A program made the translations under genes and the position numbers. Source: Brienomyrus brachyistius (taxonomy: Eukaryota; Chordata; Actinopteri; Osteoglossiformes; Mormyridae). From it: 64,000 bases of DNA. The notes below the pieces were generated by a model. It was given only the letters and a program-made list of their open reading frames with translations, was not told the origin of the DNA and searched no databases. The stretch lies in contig NC_064541.1 of the NCBI RefSeq assembly GCF_023856365.1, positions 19,344,214-19,408,213 on the forward strand. The letters run 5' to 3'. Of this stretch, positions 26,601 through 41,600 are shown piece after piece; position 1 is the stretch's first letter; every line of letters begins with the position of its first letter.

Positions 26601-29600
26601 TTTCCCAACCTGCCTTCCTCTTCAATAGCTGGGATTTTCCTCTGAAGTCACAAAGAACAGTCATTTGCATTTCGCTGGATTATGTGACGGGGCGGCATGG
26701 TGGTGCAGTGGTTAGCACTGTCGCCTCACACCTCTGGGACCCGGGTTCGAGTCTCCGCCTGGGTCACATGTGTGCGGAGTTTGCATGTTCTCCCCGTGTC
26801 GTCGTGGGGTTTCCTCCGGGTACTCCGGTTTCCCCCCACGGTCCAAAAACATGCTGAGGCTAATTGGAGTTGCTGAATTGCCCGTAGGTGTGCATGTGTG
26901 AGTGAATGGTGTGTGAGTGTGCCCTGCGATGGGCTGGCCCCCCATCCTGGGTTGTTCCCTGCCTCGTGCCCATTGATTCCGGGATAGGCTCTGGACCCCC
27001 CGCGACCCAATAGGATAAGCGGTTTGGAAAATGGATGGATGGATGGATTATGTGACAGACAGCAATTAAAACAATTCTGTCACCTATGTGCCTCTGTCTT
27101 CGTTCTCTACCTGCAGCTTCATCCTTCCAAATCAGATGCGTCCCGAAACATCACCGTACAGTTACTGTCTCAAAGCCTCTCAGTCGGCACTTTAAAAAAA
27201 AAATTCGATTACACTTTACAGGCTGCGTTCCTCGCCTTTCAGATATTACAGGCTGCAGCTAAACTGTTGAGTAACTAAGCTTTTAATACAGTGTCCTGGA
27301 TTTAGACACATTTATGAATCATTAGCAACTGGACACAGGCTGCATAATTAGAGAGGAGACTCTTTATTTCATAATTACACTGAGGGCAAATGCTTCCTTT
27401 TAAGTTACACCTCTTGAAGAAGTATGAAAGAACTATTATCAGCTTCCGTCTGAAAATAATTAGGGCTCTTTTATAGTGTTTCTGCGGCACATGACTGACA
27501 GTCAGTGCCGTGGTGAAGCGCACAATGCAGCAAAGGCAGGAAACCCATGAAATGTCACATCCAGACTAATTGCAGAAAGCACGTCTAGCAGTTAATGAGT
27601 AGTTCAGCAGGGGCAGGCTGCGAAGGCTTTGAAATGGCTGTCCGATCGACACATGCTAGGGGGGCTGGGGGGGTGGGCGGTGCACCTGCCCCTTTTGCAT
27701 GAACGAATAAAAGTGCCTCCTTTCTGATACCTGGGTATCCCTCCCCCACACCACCCTGCCCTGCAAATTTTATGACAAATTTTATGCCCATTTTTGATGA
27801 TACCAAGTTTCCAAGCTACCCCCTCGTCTGGTCGAGCACCAGGCCGTCTCTGCACAGCCCTGTTGTCTGAGGTATTCACATTTCATCATGGTCACGAGAC
27901 TTTTATTTTCACAATAATGTCCTGAGGGCAGAATAAAAAATGATAACCAATCAGATCTAGAAAGGAGGCGGGACCAACCAGTCAGATGTCTTGGTCCAGC
28001 CTCCTCTAGGTGCTTGGACCCAACTCCTCTCCAATCTGATTGGTTATCTCTCTGAACCAATCATTGTTCCCTCTGCTCTCAGAACATTTTTGAGTAAGTA
28101 AAACTCCCATGAGCCTTCAACATGGGACAGCACACATATTCTATGCTTATACATCAACCACAAATACAGAAAAAAAACACACAACACACCTAAGCGTGGT
28201 AATTTGTCCAAAAATCACATGCTGCTCTTTTCTTTTCTGGTGATGATAATCCTCAAGGCATGATATTTCCAAATCTCGCTTCTTTATAAATGCATACATA
28301 CAGTACATACATCCACTTACAACTGATACAATTATCACTGACACCATTATTGTTACAAAGGAAATAATCCTCAATTAATCACCAATATAGACACAATGCC
28401 CCCAAAAACAGGATGTAAAGGAAAATGCTGCCTCTCTTAAACAAAGATACTGGACAATCATTTTTAAAAGTATAGATTAGGCCTATACACTCTCAGAAAG
28501 AAGGGTAAAGATTTGTTCCTTTGCTTATCGCTGGGTCTGTACCCTTGTAATTGTACCTTTTAAGGTACAGGAATGGACTCTGAGGAACATCCCAAAGGTA
28601 CAAACAGCATTAATGTACCATTAATGGTACAGAAATGTTCCTCAGAGTCGATTCCTGTACCATAAAAGGTACAATTACCTACAGCTAGGGTAGAAGACCC
28701 CTGAGGGTACAGCCCCAGTGACTAGCAAAGGTACAAATGTTTACCCTTTTTTCAGAGAATGTATGTTAGATAAATTCTGAAAATTAAATACGTACAATTC
28801 TTACTAAAAGAAAAAGACGTTGCTGGAATATAGTGAAGCAGAAATGTCTTTTTAATGACTAGAGGGACAACTGCTAGACTTTTAAAAGTGCTCGTAAAGA
28901 AGCAGAAATTAACAGAAAGACGATTTTAACACAAAGCAGACGATTGGCTCCTGGAATAGACCCACCGTAATGCTAACTGGATAAGCCAAGATGGATGAAT
29001 GCAAAATGCTAATTTTATTCTTTGTTTGTAACTGCCAGGCTGCTGGATCCACAAGCACAGCTTTGTCAAAATGTCCACAGCCTGAAACACTCACTCGGCC
29101 TGATTTATTGAATTTGAGCTGATTCCACGCAGTGAACTCAGCCAGCCAATGTGAATGAGGGTAGCTGAAAGGAACAGCCAATCCAAAGTGCTCGCACGAA
29201 GTCTGCCATGAGGTTTTAAGGCTGAAGCCTGGCCACTACGTCATGGTCATCATTTACAAAGTCCTCGCATGCTGGATGAGTACATAAGGGACGCGGCTGT
29301 CCGAGGCTGACAGCTGCTCGCTCAGATCAACGAACGCTACTTAGCAGGCCGAGGAAATGCTTTACAATCGCAGGCTACTGGAACCCAGCAGAGCTGCCTT
29401 CATTATTAAAATTGCTCACATTATTAAAATTGCTCCTAGCGCAAAACTCTTCTCAGCCTTGCGCAGTACAATTTCTACTAGTTCTGGATCATTAAAAAAA
29501 AGATTAAATTGATCCCGTGCTGCTTCACTTCCGCTTTTCCATACACAGCACATCCTGACAACCTACATCCTGTCTCAAGTCACAAAACATCCACAGACAT

Positions 29601-32600
29601 TCACCTATTTCACTAATTATCCATCAGCTACTTGGTGTAACTGTCCCAGTATTCAGTCCCAGCATTCTGTGAGTAAACAGCAAAGTTAATCAAAGACTCA
29701 CGTTTACTCAGAGATTAAACAGAGCTATGTTTCAGTAACCTGCCGCACGCATTTCAACACGGCCTGCGATTCGGGATGACAAGAGCGTAGAACCCAAGTC
29801 AAACTATCCTTGGGGCAGTAAAAACAAATCATTACTCGGAAGTCTACACACATCTCAAGGAAGAGAAACTGCCACTTAGGATAGCTATGTTCACATGTGT
29901 CACGCTCTCCTGAGGCACAGGCGAGGAGCAGTTCGCATACACCGCTGTCATTCTGTACTTTAATTATTTAAGCATATTTAGGAAATGACAGACAGGAAAA
30001 ACTATTCGCGGAAGGCTTTGCTTTCCCCCTAAGCGCTGCCGTGTTACCCTGCCGCTGTCAGCTCGGAGTGACATGCCCCAGACAAATATAAATATCTAGT
30101 TCTGCTGTAATTATATTCAGATATAATAAAAAATACAGCAAAAAATAGCATCTTCCTCCTAAGACTGCATGTGAGCAGCATGCTCAGACCTGTAACATCC
30201 CTCACTGAGGATGTGAAGAGAGTGGCGATGTGTACGGAGGTGTGAAGCCTCTCTCGGGAGGGATAAGTCGGGGATTTGGGGCACAGATTAATTCCACCAG
30301 CCTCTTGTTTTGTGCAGCATTTATAGATTTGTGTCGTCTCATCGCATGTGGTTCTTTTAAAGCGCCTAGGATTTTGGAGGAAGTTCTGACCGACTAAACC
30401 TGCTGTGTGAGGTCACAGGACATTATCACTGAAAAGGACGCCGTTTCCTTGAAAAAAAGGTTATTTTCTATCGTCGCCACCAAATGGTGTTTCTCTCCAC
30501 TGGTCAGCCGTCTAACCGCATCCCTGTTTTTGCAGAATATACGTCTAGTTCATCACGGCCGGAATAAATAACTGGAAAAAGCCTTGAAATGCCCTAACCT
30601 TACTGTGAGCTTCCATAGCTGGAATGGGGTTTGGTCATTGCCTGATTCTGCCTGTGAGTGAGTCTCTCCACCCCCCACCCCCCCTTTTCTGATAACCTCT
30701 TAGCATATCACGATATCACTAGACGAAAATACCACTGCCCAGCCACTTCAGTGTCATGAAATGTGTTTCCATTCTGTGCTGACACCTTAAATGCTTCACT
30801 GCTTTATGACAAAAATCTAATTCTAATCTGATCTTATTTTGGAAGCATTTATCTTCTTACTCACCTGCCTGCGTGGTTTTTTTTAATATGTTGTTCGGGG
30901 TTATTGTCATATTTTGTTGTGGCACATTAGCTATTCTGTGACAAAAGCGATTCCGAGATGTTGAATTCATTTACATGCATTTACTTTCCTATGGTATGTA
31001 TATAGAAATGTGACGCAGATGAAATAAATATTTTCATTTTGTTTTAACAAAGCCTGATGTCTCCAGCAGAAATGAGGTCTTTAGATACGACCAGGAAGGT
31101 GAAACACTTGATTGGTGCAGAATTCCAGCAAAAACACCATATTTAATGTGGTGATAGAATAAGATATCTATCTATATTTAATGTGGTGATAGAATAAGAT
31201 ATCTATCTATAATGATATTTCTTTGCAAAGATTCATGCGATAAGCGGTAAGTTCTCATCTTCCCATTGTGACTCTCTGAAGAATACCACACACCGTTTTT
31301 CTATGATCATTGGAAAGTTCCGGTCCACAAAGTACGAATCCAGACCAAGATTTTGCTTCAACCAACAACCTGAGTACTCTGAGAATGTAACTATTTATAC
31401 CCGGCTGGTTGGTTGAAACAAAATCTTGAAAAAAGTCTGGACTTGCACTTTCAGAAACTGAACTTTCCGCCACTGTTGATGTCCTCGGACTCCTTGATTT
31501 GCAATAATAAAAGGAGACATTTAAAGCCTCACCCTGTCACCAGATGAATCGATCATCAGCTGATTGTACTGACTGTACATGTAATGGCAAGAAAACCATT
31601 CTGGTGTCAAAAACACTGCCCATCACCTATTCATGTAAGAAAGCGCATGTATGCAGGTGGCATAGAGCAGTACAGTGAAATAACTAACAACCAGTATCTG
31701 AGTGCGGGACTCTATGTTTAATTGGCAGCCTGGGCAACAGCAGCTGGTCTGGTGCCATCTGTGAATCTTCCCGAAAGGTCTTTGCACACTCGTGACACTC
31801 TCCCGCCGATACCAAGCAAGTGGGAGACACGACCTACAGTACAGCAGCCCCCATCTCCCTTCTTTGCCGTCAGAAGTAAGTAAGTAAATAAATAAATAAA
31901 TAAATAAATCCAGCAGGATTGAAGCAAAGCCCAAGATGTTGTACTATCTCCAGCAAGGCACAGCTAATTAGCCCTCGATTATCAGGCGGAGTGACAGAGT
32001 ATTTAGGGGCTGACTAAATAACAATGTAAAATGGGCAATCAGATCTCAACAAAGAGGCTGTTTTACTCCTATATTGGGGGGTATTTCTGGTTTTTTACTT
32101 AAGCAGGTGTCCTGTATGACATCAAAAACGTCTGGAAAATTATAGGTCAATAATAGTACATCTTAGTCTCATTAATAGTATATCTTATTTATGTCCTACG
32201 ATGTCTATCAATACATCGGCAAAAACAGAATAAGCAAAACTGTAAGTATGAGAGGATATGTGAAGAACTAGTGTGACGAGTGTTAATCAAAGGTACATAA
32301 AGAAGAGCTACTGTGGAGCTCGGCAGGCAGGGTGGTATTCGGCAAACAGAGCCGTGTAACGCAGCGTTCCGGCAGAATCTCAGCTGTCTACTGGCGATTT
32401 TCAGGAAAAAGGAACAATAACAGCAGCCAGACAACATAATGCTTTCATTTTGTCTGTGAAAAACATCAACAAAACTATTTTTCATTTGCTGATGCTGAGA
32501 AAGAAAGGAGGCTGAAAGAGACATGCTGCAGTTAGCGGTCTGGGTGACTGAGGTCAAACCAAACACAGCACATCGGAATTATGTACACAAAGGGAACGGG

Positions 32601-35600
32601 GGCCAGATGGACTAAATTAACCTTGGCGATCATGATCACCTGACTCTCCCTGCGGAGACACAAACAAGTAAACATTCTGCTGTCGGAGAGGCTGACGGTG
32701 GGTAGATCCTAAATGAGAGTTTTTATAATAATAATGTAAATGCTAAGTGCCTTTTGTTGCACGTTTCCTAATGTAAAATATGTAGCAAGAAAGACTCAAC
32801 ATATAGAAGCATCTGCTACATTGTTGGAAAAAAAGTACTAATTTGAATCTTTGAGGATACAATCAGGAGTGGTATGCAGGGGGGGGGGGGGGGGGGTGTC
32901 GGGACAATTCCAAGGGCCCCGGAGTGACAGGGGCGCTAAGAAATTTGGAAAATAACCAGATTCGTCCCCCCAGTCCATACCAATCTAATATACCTTAAGG
33001 GGGTCCAAAATCTTTAGCCACGCCCCTGGGTATGACATCATTTGTCATCAAATAATCATTTGCATTTGTCACTCAGCTTGTACCCTCAAGGGTCTGCCCA
33101 TTTTAACTTAGCTGCCAGTAAAATGATGAACACTAAGGAATATTTTTTGTACCATTGGGGGTACATTAACGTTGTTTGTACCTTGGGGTACAAAGCCCAA
33201 GCAGGCTGCTCCCTTTTTCCTGACAGTGAACATCTAAAACTGCCTATTGTGATTCCATACAGTAAACAGTACAGATACGCTATTTTACATACAGTTTTGA
33301 TAACATTATATGAATACAGAAATGTGTATATATAGACAGTTAATTTTCTGTTTGTTTATTTTTAGTGTGCAACCTGAATCTACAAAACCTACGAAAGAAA
33401 AATGCATGTTTTATAGCGAGAGTGAATCTCTCCCTCTTTCACGTGTATGAAGAGAAAGCAGGTGAGACAAAGAGAGAGAGACAGGGAGATTGAAAAAGCA
33501 GGAATGTTGTTCACCAAGGCACCGGTACGGCAATCAGAAAAGACAATGAGCCAGAGAGATTGGATTCACCCGTTCTCAGTGCAGAATGCATTCTGTTATT
33601 ATACAGCGATGGTGACAGCGACAGGGTGACCTCTAGATACTGGGACACAAGCAGGGAAAAGGAGATCAGTCTTAAAATCAATATGAATGCCCCAGGTCCT
33701 CTACACATGAGATTAAACAATCTGCCATCTTCACATTTCATTAGAAGCAGGTTAATTCTCCTTACAAGCCTGGTTCGGGTCAGCATGGTGACGCACAGCG
33801 GAAGTGACATTTCACCTTAAGATCTGCCGTGGCATAGGATGGAATGAAGCTTGAGTGACCTGACCAAACAGGAAACGGAGGGGGGCTGAATGTGTATCGA
33901 TGTGCTGTGCAGTCCAGTGTGCTCTCGTAGACGGCGACAGATTCCCCTCACTGGAAATATCTCCTCATTAAAGCCTGAAAAGTGGACTAGACACCTGCTG
34001 TAAGGCAGATCTTCTCTATCACTAACTCCTACTGCCACCCCATAGCCAGCAGCCATATTTTTCCCAGGTGTGGAGTAGAAATCTAACAGTAAACCTGTCT
34101 TACTTTGACATTTAATTTTGGCTTCAGATACCATACTTTTTTTTTTTTTTTTTTTAGCTGAATTTCTCAACAGTGACTCACTTCTGACTGAAGGTAGGAG
34201 AGATAATTCGGTCTTTTGCAGAGAACTCCTTTTAATCCTTCATTTGTAATGACCTTTCATTCAGTTTTATTTTCCTATTTGCCAAGCACAATATTTCACG
34301 ACTGGAAGATGCAGCAAAAACTGAAGTCGAAAATCGAAAATCACAAACCGCACTGGGATTATGAGTCAGGTGGGGTTATATGAGTCGGAAGGACAGAGTG
34401 ATTGACCACAATGACTGGGAACCAGCATTTAACAGATGTTATCTAACCTCCGGCATCTTAGAACAACCAAACCCGAAACAGTCTTTACCTTTTCGGAAAG
34501 ATATCTAAGCTGAAATTTTTAATTTCAAAGAATCATTCTGGGCTGTTACTGGCTGTATCTAGGGTAGTGACCAGGGGTGTTTCCACCTATTAAAAAGGTC
34601 AGGGGCTACGTCAAGTTAACCTGGGGCTTCTCTTTTTTTTTTGATGGAAGATTGGCATCGGGGCTAAAATACTCAGGGCTAATCTTAATATACATGGGGC
34701 TGCAGCCCAGAGTGATTGGGCCTAATGACGACGTCGGCAGCAGCATATGGTCCATCGCTATCCTGACCTGCATATACACAGTAAAATCACAGTGCTGCAG
34801 AAAAGTCAAACAAAAAAGGAAAAATGGTAATTCAGAAATCACATGATGGCAGTCCATGGAGGGCTATCACTCTTTACTGTGACAGAAGAGCGGGCTATCA
34901 CTCTTTACTGTGACAGAAGAGCGGGCTATCACTCTTTACTGTGACAGAAGAGCGGGCTATCACTCTTTATGGTAACAGAAGAGCGGGCTATCACTCTTTA
35001 CTGTGACAGAAGAGCGGGCTATCACTCTTTATGGTAACAGAAGAGCGGGCTATCACTCTTTACTGTGACAGAAGAGCGGGCTATCACTCTTTATTGTGAC
35101 AGAAGAGCGGACTATCACTCGTTACTGTGACAGAAGAGTGGACTATCACTCTTTACTGTGACAGAAGAGTGGGATATCACTCTTTACTGTGACAGAAGAG
35201 CAGGCTATCACTCTTTACTGTGACAGAAGAGCAGGCTATCACTCTTTACTGTGACAGAAGAGTGGGCTATCACTCTTTACTGAGACAGAAGAGCATCTTT
35301 ACTGTGATTTCTGTTGTTGCTTAACACCGGTGAATGATGCTGTGATCTGGCCTGGGGTCACATCTTTTGGCCAAATCACAATATATGCTTTAAGCACACA
35401 AGATACCTCTTCTAGTTCTGGTACTGTACTACACTCCCATCACCTAGCATTACATAACAAGGCCCACTTATTCTAGTTGTAAATTTCTGTGAGTATTTCT
35501 GTGAGATTCTCCACAGCCTTCTTTGTTATTCCCCACAGCTAGATCCTTCACAGCCAGAAATCAAACATGACATTCCAGCTTCTCTTTTCTCCAAAGGTTA

Positions 35601-38600
35601 ATTATGTATCCGAAAGACACCTATCATGTTAACAAGAAGATCATGCAAGCTCCAGGCAAAATTGAAGAACATGCAGGAGACCAGGACCTTCTTCCCACTG
35701 GTCCCCGTAATGAATTCACTTGACCGTCCATGAATGTTTAACGATACGTAGAGACACAGACATCTGAGACGCCGCTGCTGATGCGCGATGGATAATCGAA
35801 AAACCAAACGAAGTATAACAAACGCTTTATTGATTGCAACAAAGCCCTGGATTGTGTGGTGGAGCGGTGTGTGACTCTGTGGAACGTTCTCAGGCATTAT
35901 GGAACTACAGAATGTTCCGAAGAAAAACGGGCGGACCACAGAACCTCTATGTCCTTATCAGGAATCGCTACCCTGGACAAGAAGCCCCAGTCAGGACCGT
36001 AAGTGGGGAAACTAGCTGGTGTCAGATTGGGAATGGCGATAAATGAGATGACGTACTATTAACATACCTATTCGATTTGCATGGAAACGAAATAATGAGA
36101 GACGCTGGACTAGAAGAAGAGCAGCTATGGACAGGAGACCCTTACAAACACGGGAAGAACGTGCACATACACAGAGAGAAAGGGCCAGGAATCACACCCA
36201 CCGTCCTGCTGAACGAGACACTTTTCCTCCTCATAGCCAAAATTTGCTTTGATTTATTTTAGTCAATTTTGAGACTTTCGCCAGTTTCATCTGCACCCCA
36301 TTTGACTAGAGACTTTAATATATTAGCAGTATATATATGAACAGTCAGGGGCAGCATCATGTTGAAACATGCACAGGTAAGCTAATACGTCTTGCCCTGT
36401 ACTCTGCATGAAATACTACTGAAGTTTAACATTGCTTAGTGGCGATAAATACCATCCAGGAAAGAAGTACCCCCCCCACCTCAATAACTTAAGTCTGTAC
36501 AGCTGAAGGTCCAGTATCATGTGGCTGGAACCTCCCCCTTCAGCAAATCACACGAGATCAAGCCTCGTTTCACCCACAATGCATTTCACCCAGATACCTG
36601 TCCCCTTTAAGAAGAACTACTTCTTGCTGATGCTGAGTGTCACACCTGTATTGGCCATTTACAGCCTGCAGTGGCGATTGACGATTAAATGGGTCAAGAT
36701 GACAGACCTGAAAACATGCGCGCGAACACACAAGAGGCACGCTGCATGCATGAGGCCTGCAGGCACAGGATCCATCCTTTTGACAGTAATGGTGGCTTCA
36801 TCTCAGTAATTGGCTTTATATGGTAGCCAGACTCTAACCACATGCAGCTGAACAATACACAGCTAATGGGGGCCTTCACTCCTGAAGGAATAAGTGGGAA
36901 TTGAATCATCTGTCATTTCGGACACTGACTTGCATGTTGCACTCTTTGCACTGCCAAAGAGCACATAAGTGCAGCGATACATACGGTGATACATACTAAG
37001 TTGTGCCCGTCGGAAAAGTAATCACATTAAGTAATAATAGTAGCGCATTAAACTTTCATCAAAGTACCTGAAATATTCAGAGAAAAATAACTGAAGAAAT
37101 AATACTTCACATGAAAATATGGAGAGTGGGAAAAATATTTCCCTGCAGCTCTCGGAATTTCTTAAATTTTCTTAAGTCACAATGTCTCTAATACATCAAA
37201 ATACGTGTCAGGTGTGAAAGGACCTCACACGGAAAAAAAACGGCTCCCATCTGATTTACGCTTCCCTGCCGCCTGCGCGTTCTCCCAGAATATGTATAAG
37301 TCTACAGACATCTGTTATTAACACAGTAAGAAAAATTATGTTTGGATGAGGCAACCATGCACAGCAGAAGAAATGCAAAGCTGAACATGAGGGTGACATG
37401 AGACACCGTGTGAGGCTGGGCCACAGTAGAGGCAAGGATAACCCCGATTCAGGGGGTCCAGCCTCTGACAGGGGTCCTATTTAAAATTGGGGGATAGGGG
37501 CCTGAGGTGACATTTTGTCAGGGGGTCAGAATTTCTCGGTATGTGCTCCTGATCTGAGGTTTAACGATTATGGCAAATTTTAGATATAGAGTTACAAGTA
37601 TTTCGCAGGCCGGTTCTGAAGACAGCTACAACTACACCAAACCGTAATTGTAATGTCAAGTGGGCCTTTAAGTGTGGCTGCAGAAGAATCTGATAACTAC
37701 CTCCGTGCTGCAGCATGTCTAACATTTTTTCAATGCCAAGCAAGACAAAAAAATGCAAACATGATGATGAAGCTGCAGGAACAGAAAATGATCACTTCAA
37801 ATTTGAAAGTTTGTCTATTCGACGCTTTTTTTATTGCTAAATTTGGGATGCAACTACTACGAGCATAATTGTAATTATAATAGTAGCTAAGAAGGATATT
37901 TGTTGGTCAGCTACAGCTGTTGGTGTGTTGGACTTGTTTATTTAATAATATACCTTTGGGGTCCTCATTTTCCTTTCAAGCCTCATATACAGTTTATATG
38001 TATCTGCAGGACAACATAAATCGTGGCAATTACATGTTGCAGAGTTACAGTACAATCCATGAATAGTTATATCATTCATGTAGTAACAGGTTGCTTCTGG
38101 AATATCAGCCAGAAACGATTAAACTTTTGACAGCGTCTGTGCATTCAACTGAAACAGTCCTCTGGCGTGAGAGAGAGTTATTTGTTAGTGCACAACGTGT
38201 TACGAAATCATACTCCGCCACAGACGTGTGCCTGAGGGTGGAGGAGAGTGGGACAGGCACAAGCAGAGCACACAGTCCTTCAGCGTGATGGGAGTGATCT
38301 GGAAGAAGTTCCATTCCACTCCTCTGCATCCTTACACAGTGCCATGTTATGCGTCGAAAAGTTGCGAGCAGACATGTTACACAGGTGGAAAACTGAAGAT
38401 TTGCTCATGTATAGTATGTCATGGCGTGGCTTTGTGTAAAAGTGTGGCAGAGTAACACGTCATCACACGGGGCAACCTACAGACACACGGCATTACACGG
38501 GGCAACCTACAGACACACGGCATCACACGGGGCAACCTACAGACACACGGCATCACACGGGGCAACCTACAGACACACGGCATCACACGGGGCAACCTAC

Positions 38601-41600
38601 AGACACACGGCATCACACGGGGCAACCTACAGACACACGTCATCACACGGGGCAACCTACAGACACATGGCATCACACGGGGCAACCTACAGACACATGG
38701 CATCACACGGGGCAACCTACAGACACACGGCATCACATGGGGCAACCTACAGACACACGGCATCACACGGGGCAACCTACAGACACATGGCATCACACGG
38801 GGCAACCTACAGACACACGGCATCACACGGGGCAACCTACAGACACACGGCATTACACGGGGCAACCTACAGACACACGGCATCACACGGGGCAACCTAC
38901 AGACACACGGGGCAACCTACAGACACACGGCATCACACGGGGCAACCTACAGACACACGGCATCACATGGGGCAACCTACAGACACACGGCATCACACGG
39001 GGCAACCTACAGACACACGGCATTACACGGGGCAACCTACAGACACACGGCATCACACGGGGCAACCTACAGACACACGGGGCAACCTACAGACACACGG
39101 CATCACACGGGGCAACCTACAGACACACGGGGCAGCCTACAGACACACGGCATCACACGGGGCAACCTACAGACACACGGCATTACACGGGGCAACCTAC
39201 AGACACACGGCATCACACGGGGCAACCTACAGACACACGGGGCAACCTACAGACACACGGCATCACACGGGGCAACCTACAGACACACGGCATCACACGG
39301 GGCAACCTACAGACACATGGCATCACACGGGGCAACCTACAGACACATGGCATCACACGGGGCAACCTACAGACACACGGCATCACACGGGGCAACCTAC
39401 AGACACACGGCATCACAGGGGGCGACCTACAGACACACGGCATCACACGGGGCAACCTACAGACACATGGCATCACACGGGGCAACCTACAGACACACGG
39501 CATCACACGGGGCAACCTACAGACACATGGCATCACACGGGGCAACCTACAGACACACGGCATCACAGGGGGCGACCTACAGACACACGGCATCACACGG
39601 GGCAACCTACAGACACACGTCATCACACGGGGCAACCTACAGACACACGTCATCACACGGGGCAACCTACAGACACACGGCATCAGTTAATTTCACTATT
39701 ATGGGGGGGGGATTTATAGCAATTGACGTTTACCATGGAATTTTAGTTTTAAAATTTAAATAAATATTTTCTGGAAATCATCTTGCAACCCCCTTCCCCC
39801 CAGTGTCTCAGGACCCCCACTTCAGCTCCACCCACAGTATCCTCATTAGTACAAAATACAAAACCGAAGTGTAATGTATTTATTAAGAGTATCGTTCGCG
39901 TTTCTCTTTGGAGAAGAAGACATCATAGCACAGAACAGTCCAGTTTATGAATGAGTACTGGCCCATCTGAGAATGTCTGAGAAGCACCGATTATCTAAGA
40001 GGTTACATGTTAACTATAATCAAACCAGATTGCTGTTTTCATCTCATTTGCCGTTTACTCAGCTGATTGACTTTGCCAATCTAATTTGCCTGGTTCTCTT
40101 ACCCCCCGCACATAAGAACATTTTAATAACAATGGAAAAGCTTCCCGATATTTAAAAGCGACTTTAAATGCTGGACATTAATAATCAAGATGAAGATGTT
40201 GCCATTTTTAATTCCCGTCAGACTGATGAATCATTCATCCGCTGTCTTGGATTATTTGAGATTTTACTACAGTGAATGAGAGCATCGACTGCAAAATTCC
40301 GAGATCACTTAACTCCAAAGGAACCATGAAGAAAAGCCAGTGTGTGTGATGCACTGCCAAGCTAATAAGAAAAAAGAACAAAATATTCAGTAAATGCCAA
40401 TAATACACCCCTTTTCTATTAGCTGGCCCTCTTATGTAAAGGGACATACAGTACATTTCTGAAAAGACTGTGTCAGTTCCTGGAACAGCTGAGGGTTCAG
40501 GGCTTTACTCAAAGGCCCTGCAGTACAATTACTCCACTGACTGAGGAATTTGAACCAGTGACCTTCCGATCACTGCAGCTTAACCAGCTGAGCCACATGA
40601 TACCAAATTATAAAGCAAGAAATAATATTATGGACCCACGTTAAAACCAGACTTCCACATACTACCCCATCAAAAAGCGATGTTCAGTCAAGACAAAGAT
40701 CATCAGCAAGACCCATCCCCTTTTAACACCACAGATTAGTGGTGCTGACTGGCTTTAGTACTCAACAATCAGGCTCACCCAATATCATCAAGCAAGACTA
40801 GGATCCAGGCGCAGATCCAGACCAAGCAGTAAGACCTTGACAGTAAGACCAAGACTGCAGGAATTTGGTCTCAAGACACATAGAAGATGAGCACCACAAA
40901 ATTAGTCCCTAGAACAATGACATGCTATACTGCGCTGGTACAAGGCAAACTGGAACCCAGTGGATACCAAGGGATGCAAATGAAAATGGCAAGCCAGAAA
41001 CATTCTCCTTGAAACGTTCCCAGAAAAATAGTCCTAAGTTGTAAGGACAGTTCTGGAAAACTAAAAATTTTTAATAAAATATAAAAACGATCACTGAAGG
41101 ATGAATGTATCAGCACAGCACTGAACAGTCATAGTTTGTTGTTCTTTGTATTGAAAGAAAAACATAATAAGCAGGACTGTGGGGTTAGTAAAAGCACATC
41201 TATGCAACAGCATGAAGGCTAAGGTCTTAATATTATGTCATGTATCAAAAGTCCAAATAAAATCCTTCAGTAACTGTTTACAAAAGAATTTACTAGTTTT
41301 TCTAATATTGTACAAAAACGCCTAATTCGACGCTTCATCTTAATGTGTCACACAGTAACAAACAAAACAAACCCAGAATGGAAACCATGCACTCATGTAG
41401 CCATCCTCTTACTATCCCATACCATCCTCTTACTATCCCATACCATCCTCTTACTATCCCATACCATCCTCTTACTATCCCATACTATCCTCTTACTATC
41501 CCATACCATCCTCTTACTATCCTCTTACTATCCCATACCATCCTCTTACTATCCCATACCATCCTCTTACTATCCTCTTACTATCCCATACCATCCTCTT

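Noticed and set aside
38461..39684. CRISPR-like array of regular short repeats
   Set aside because: No unique spacers between units, and the surroundings are vertebrate introns. It is a simple tandem minisatellite.
38421..39719. 432-codon frame and overlapping 317-, 158-, 156- and 148-codon frames
   Set aside because: They are generated by the 30-bp minisatellite, whose unit is divisible by three and stop-free on both strands. No start context, no domain, and reading in several frames at once.
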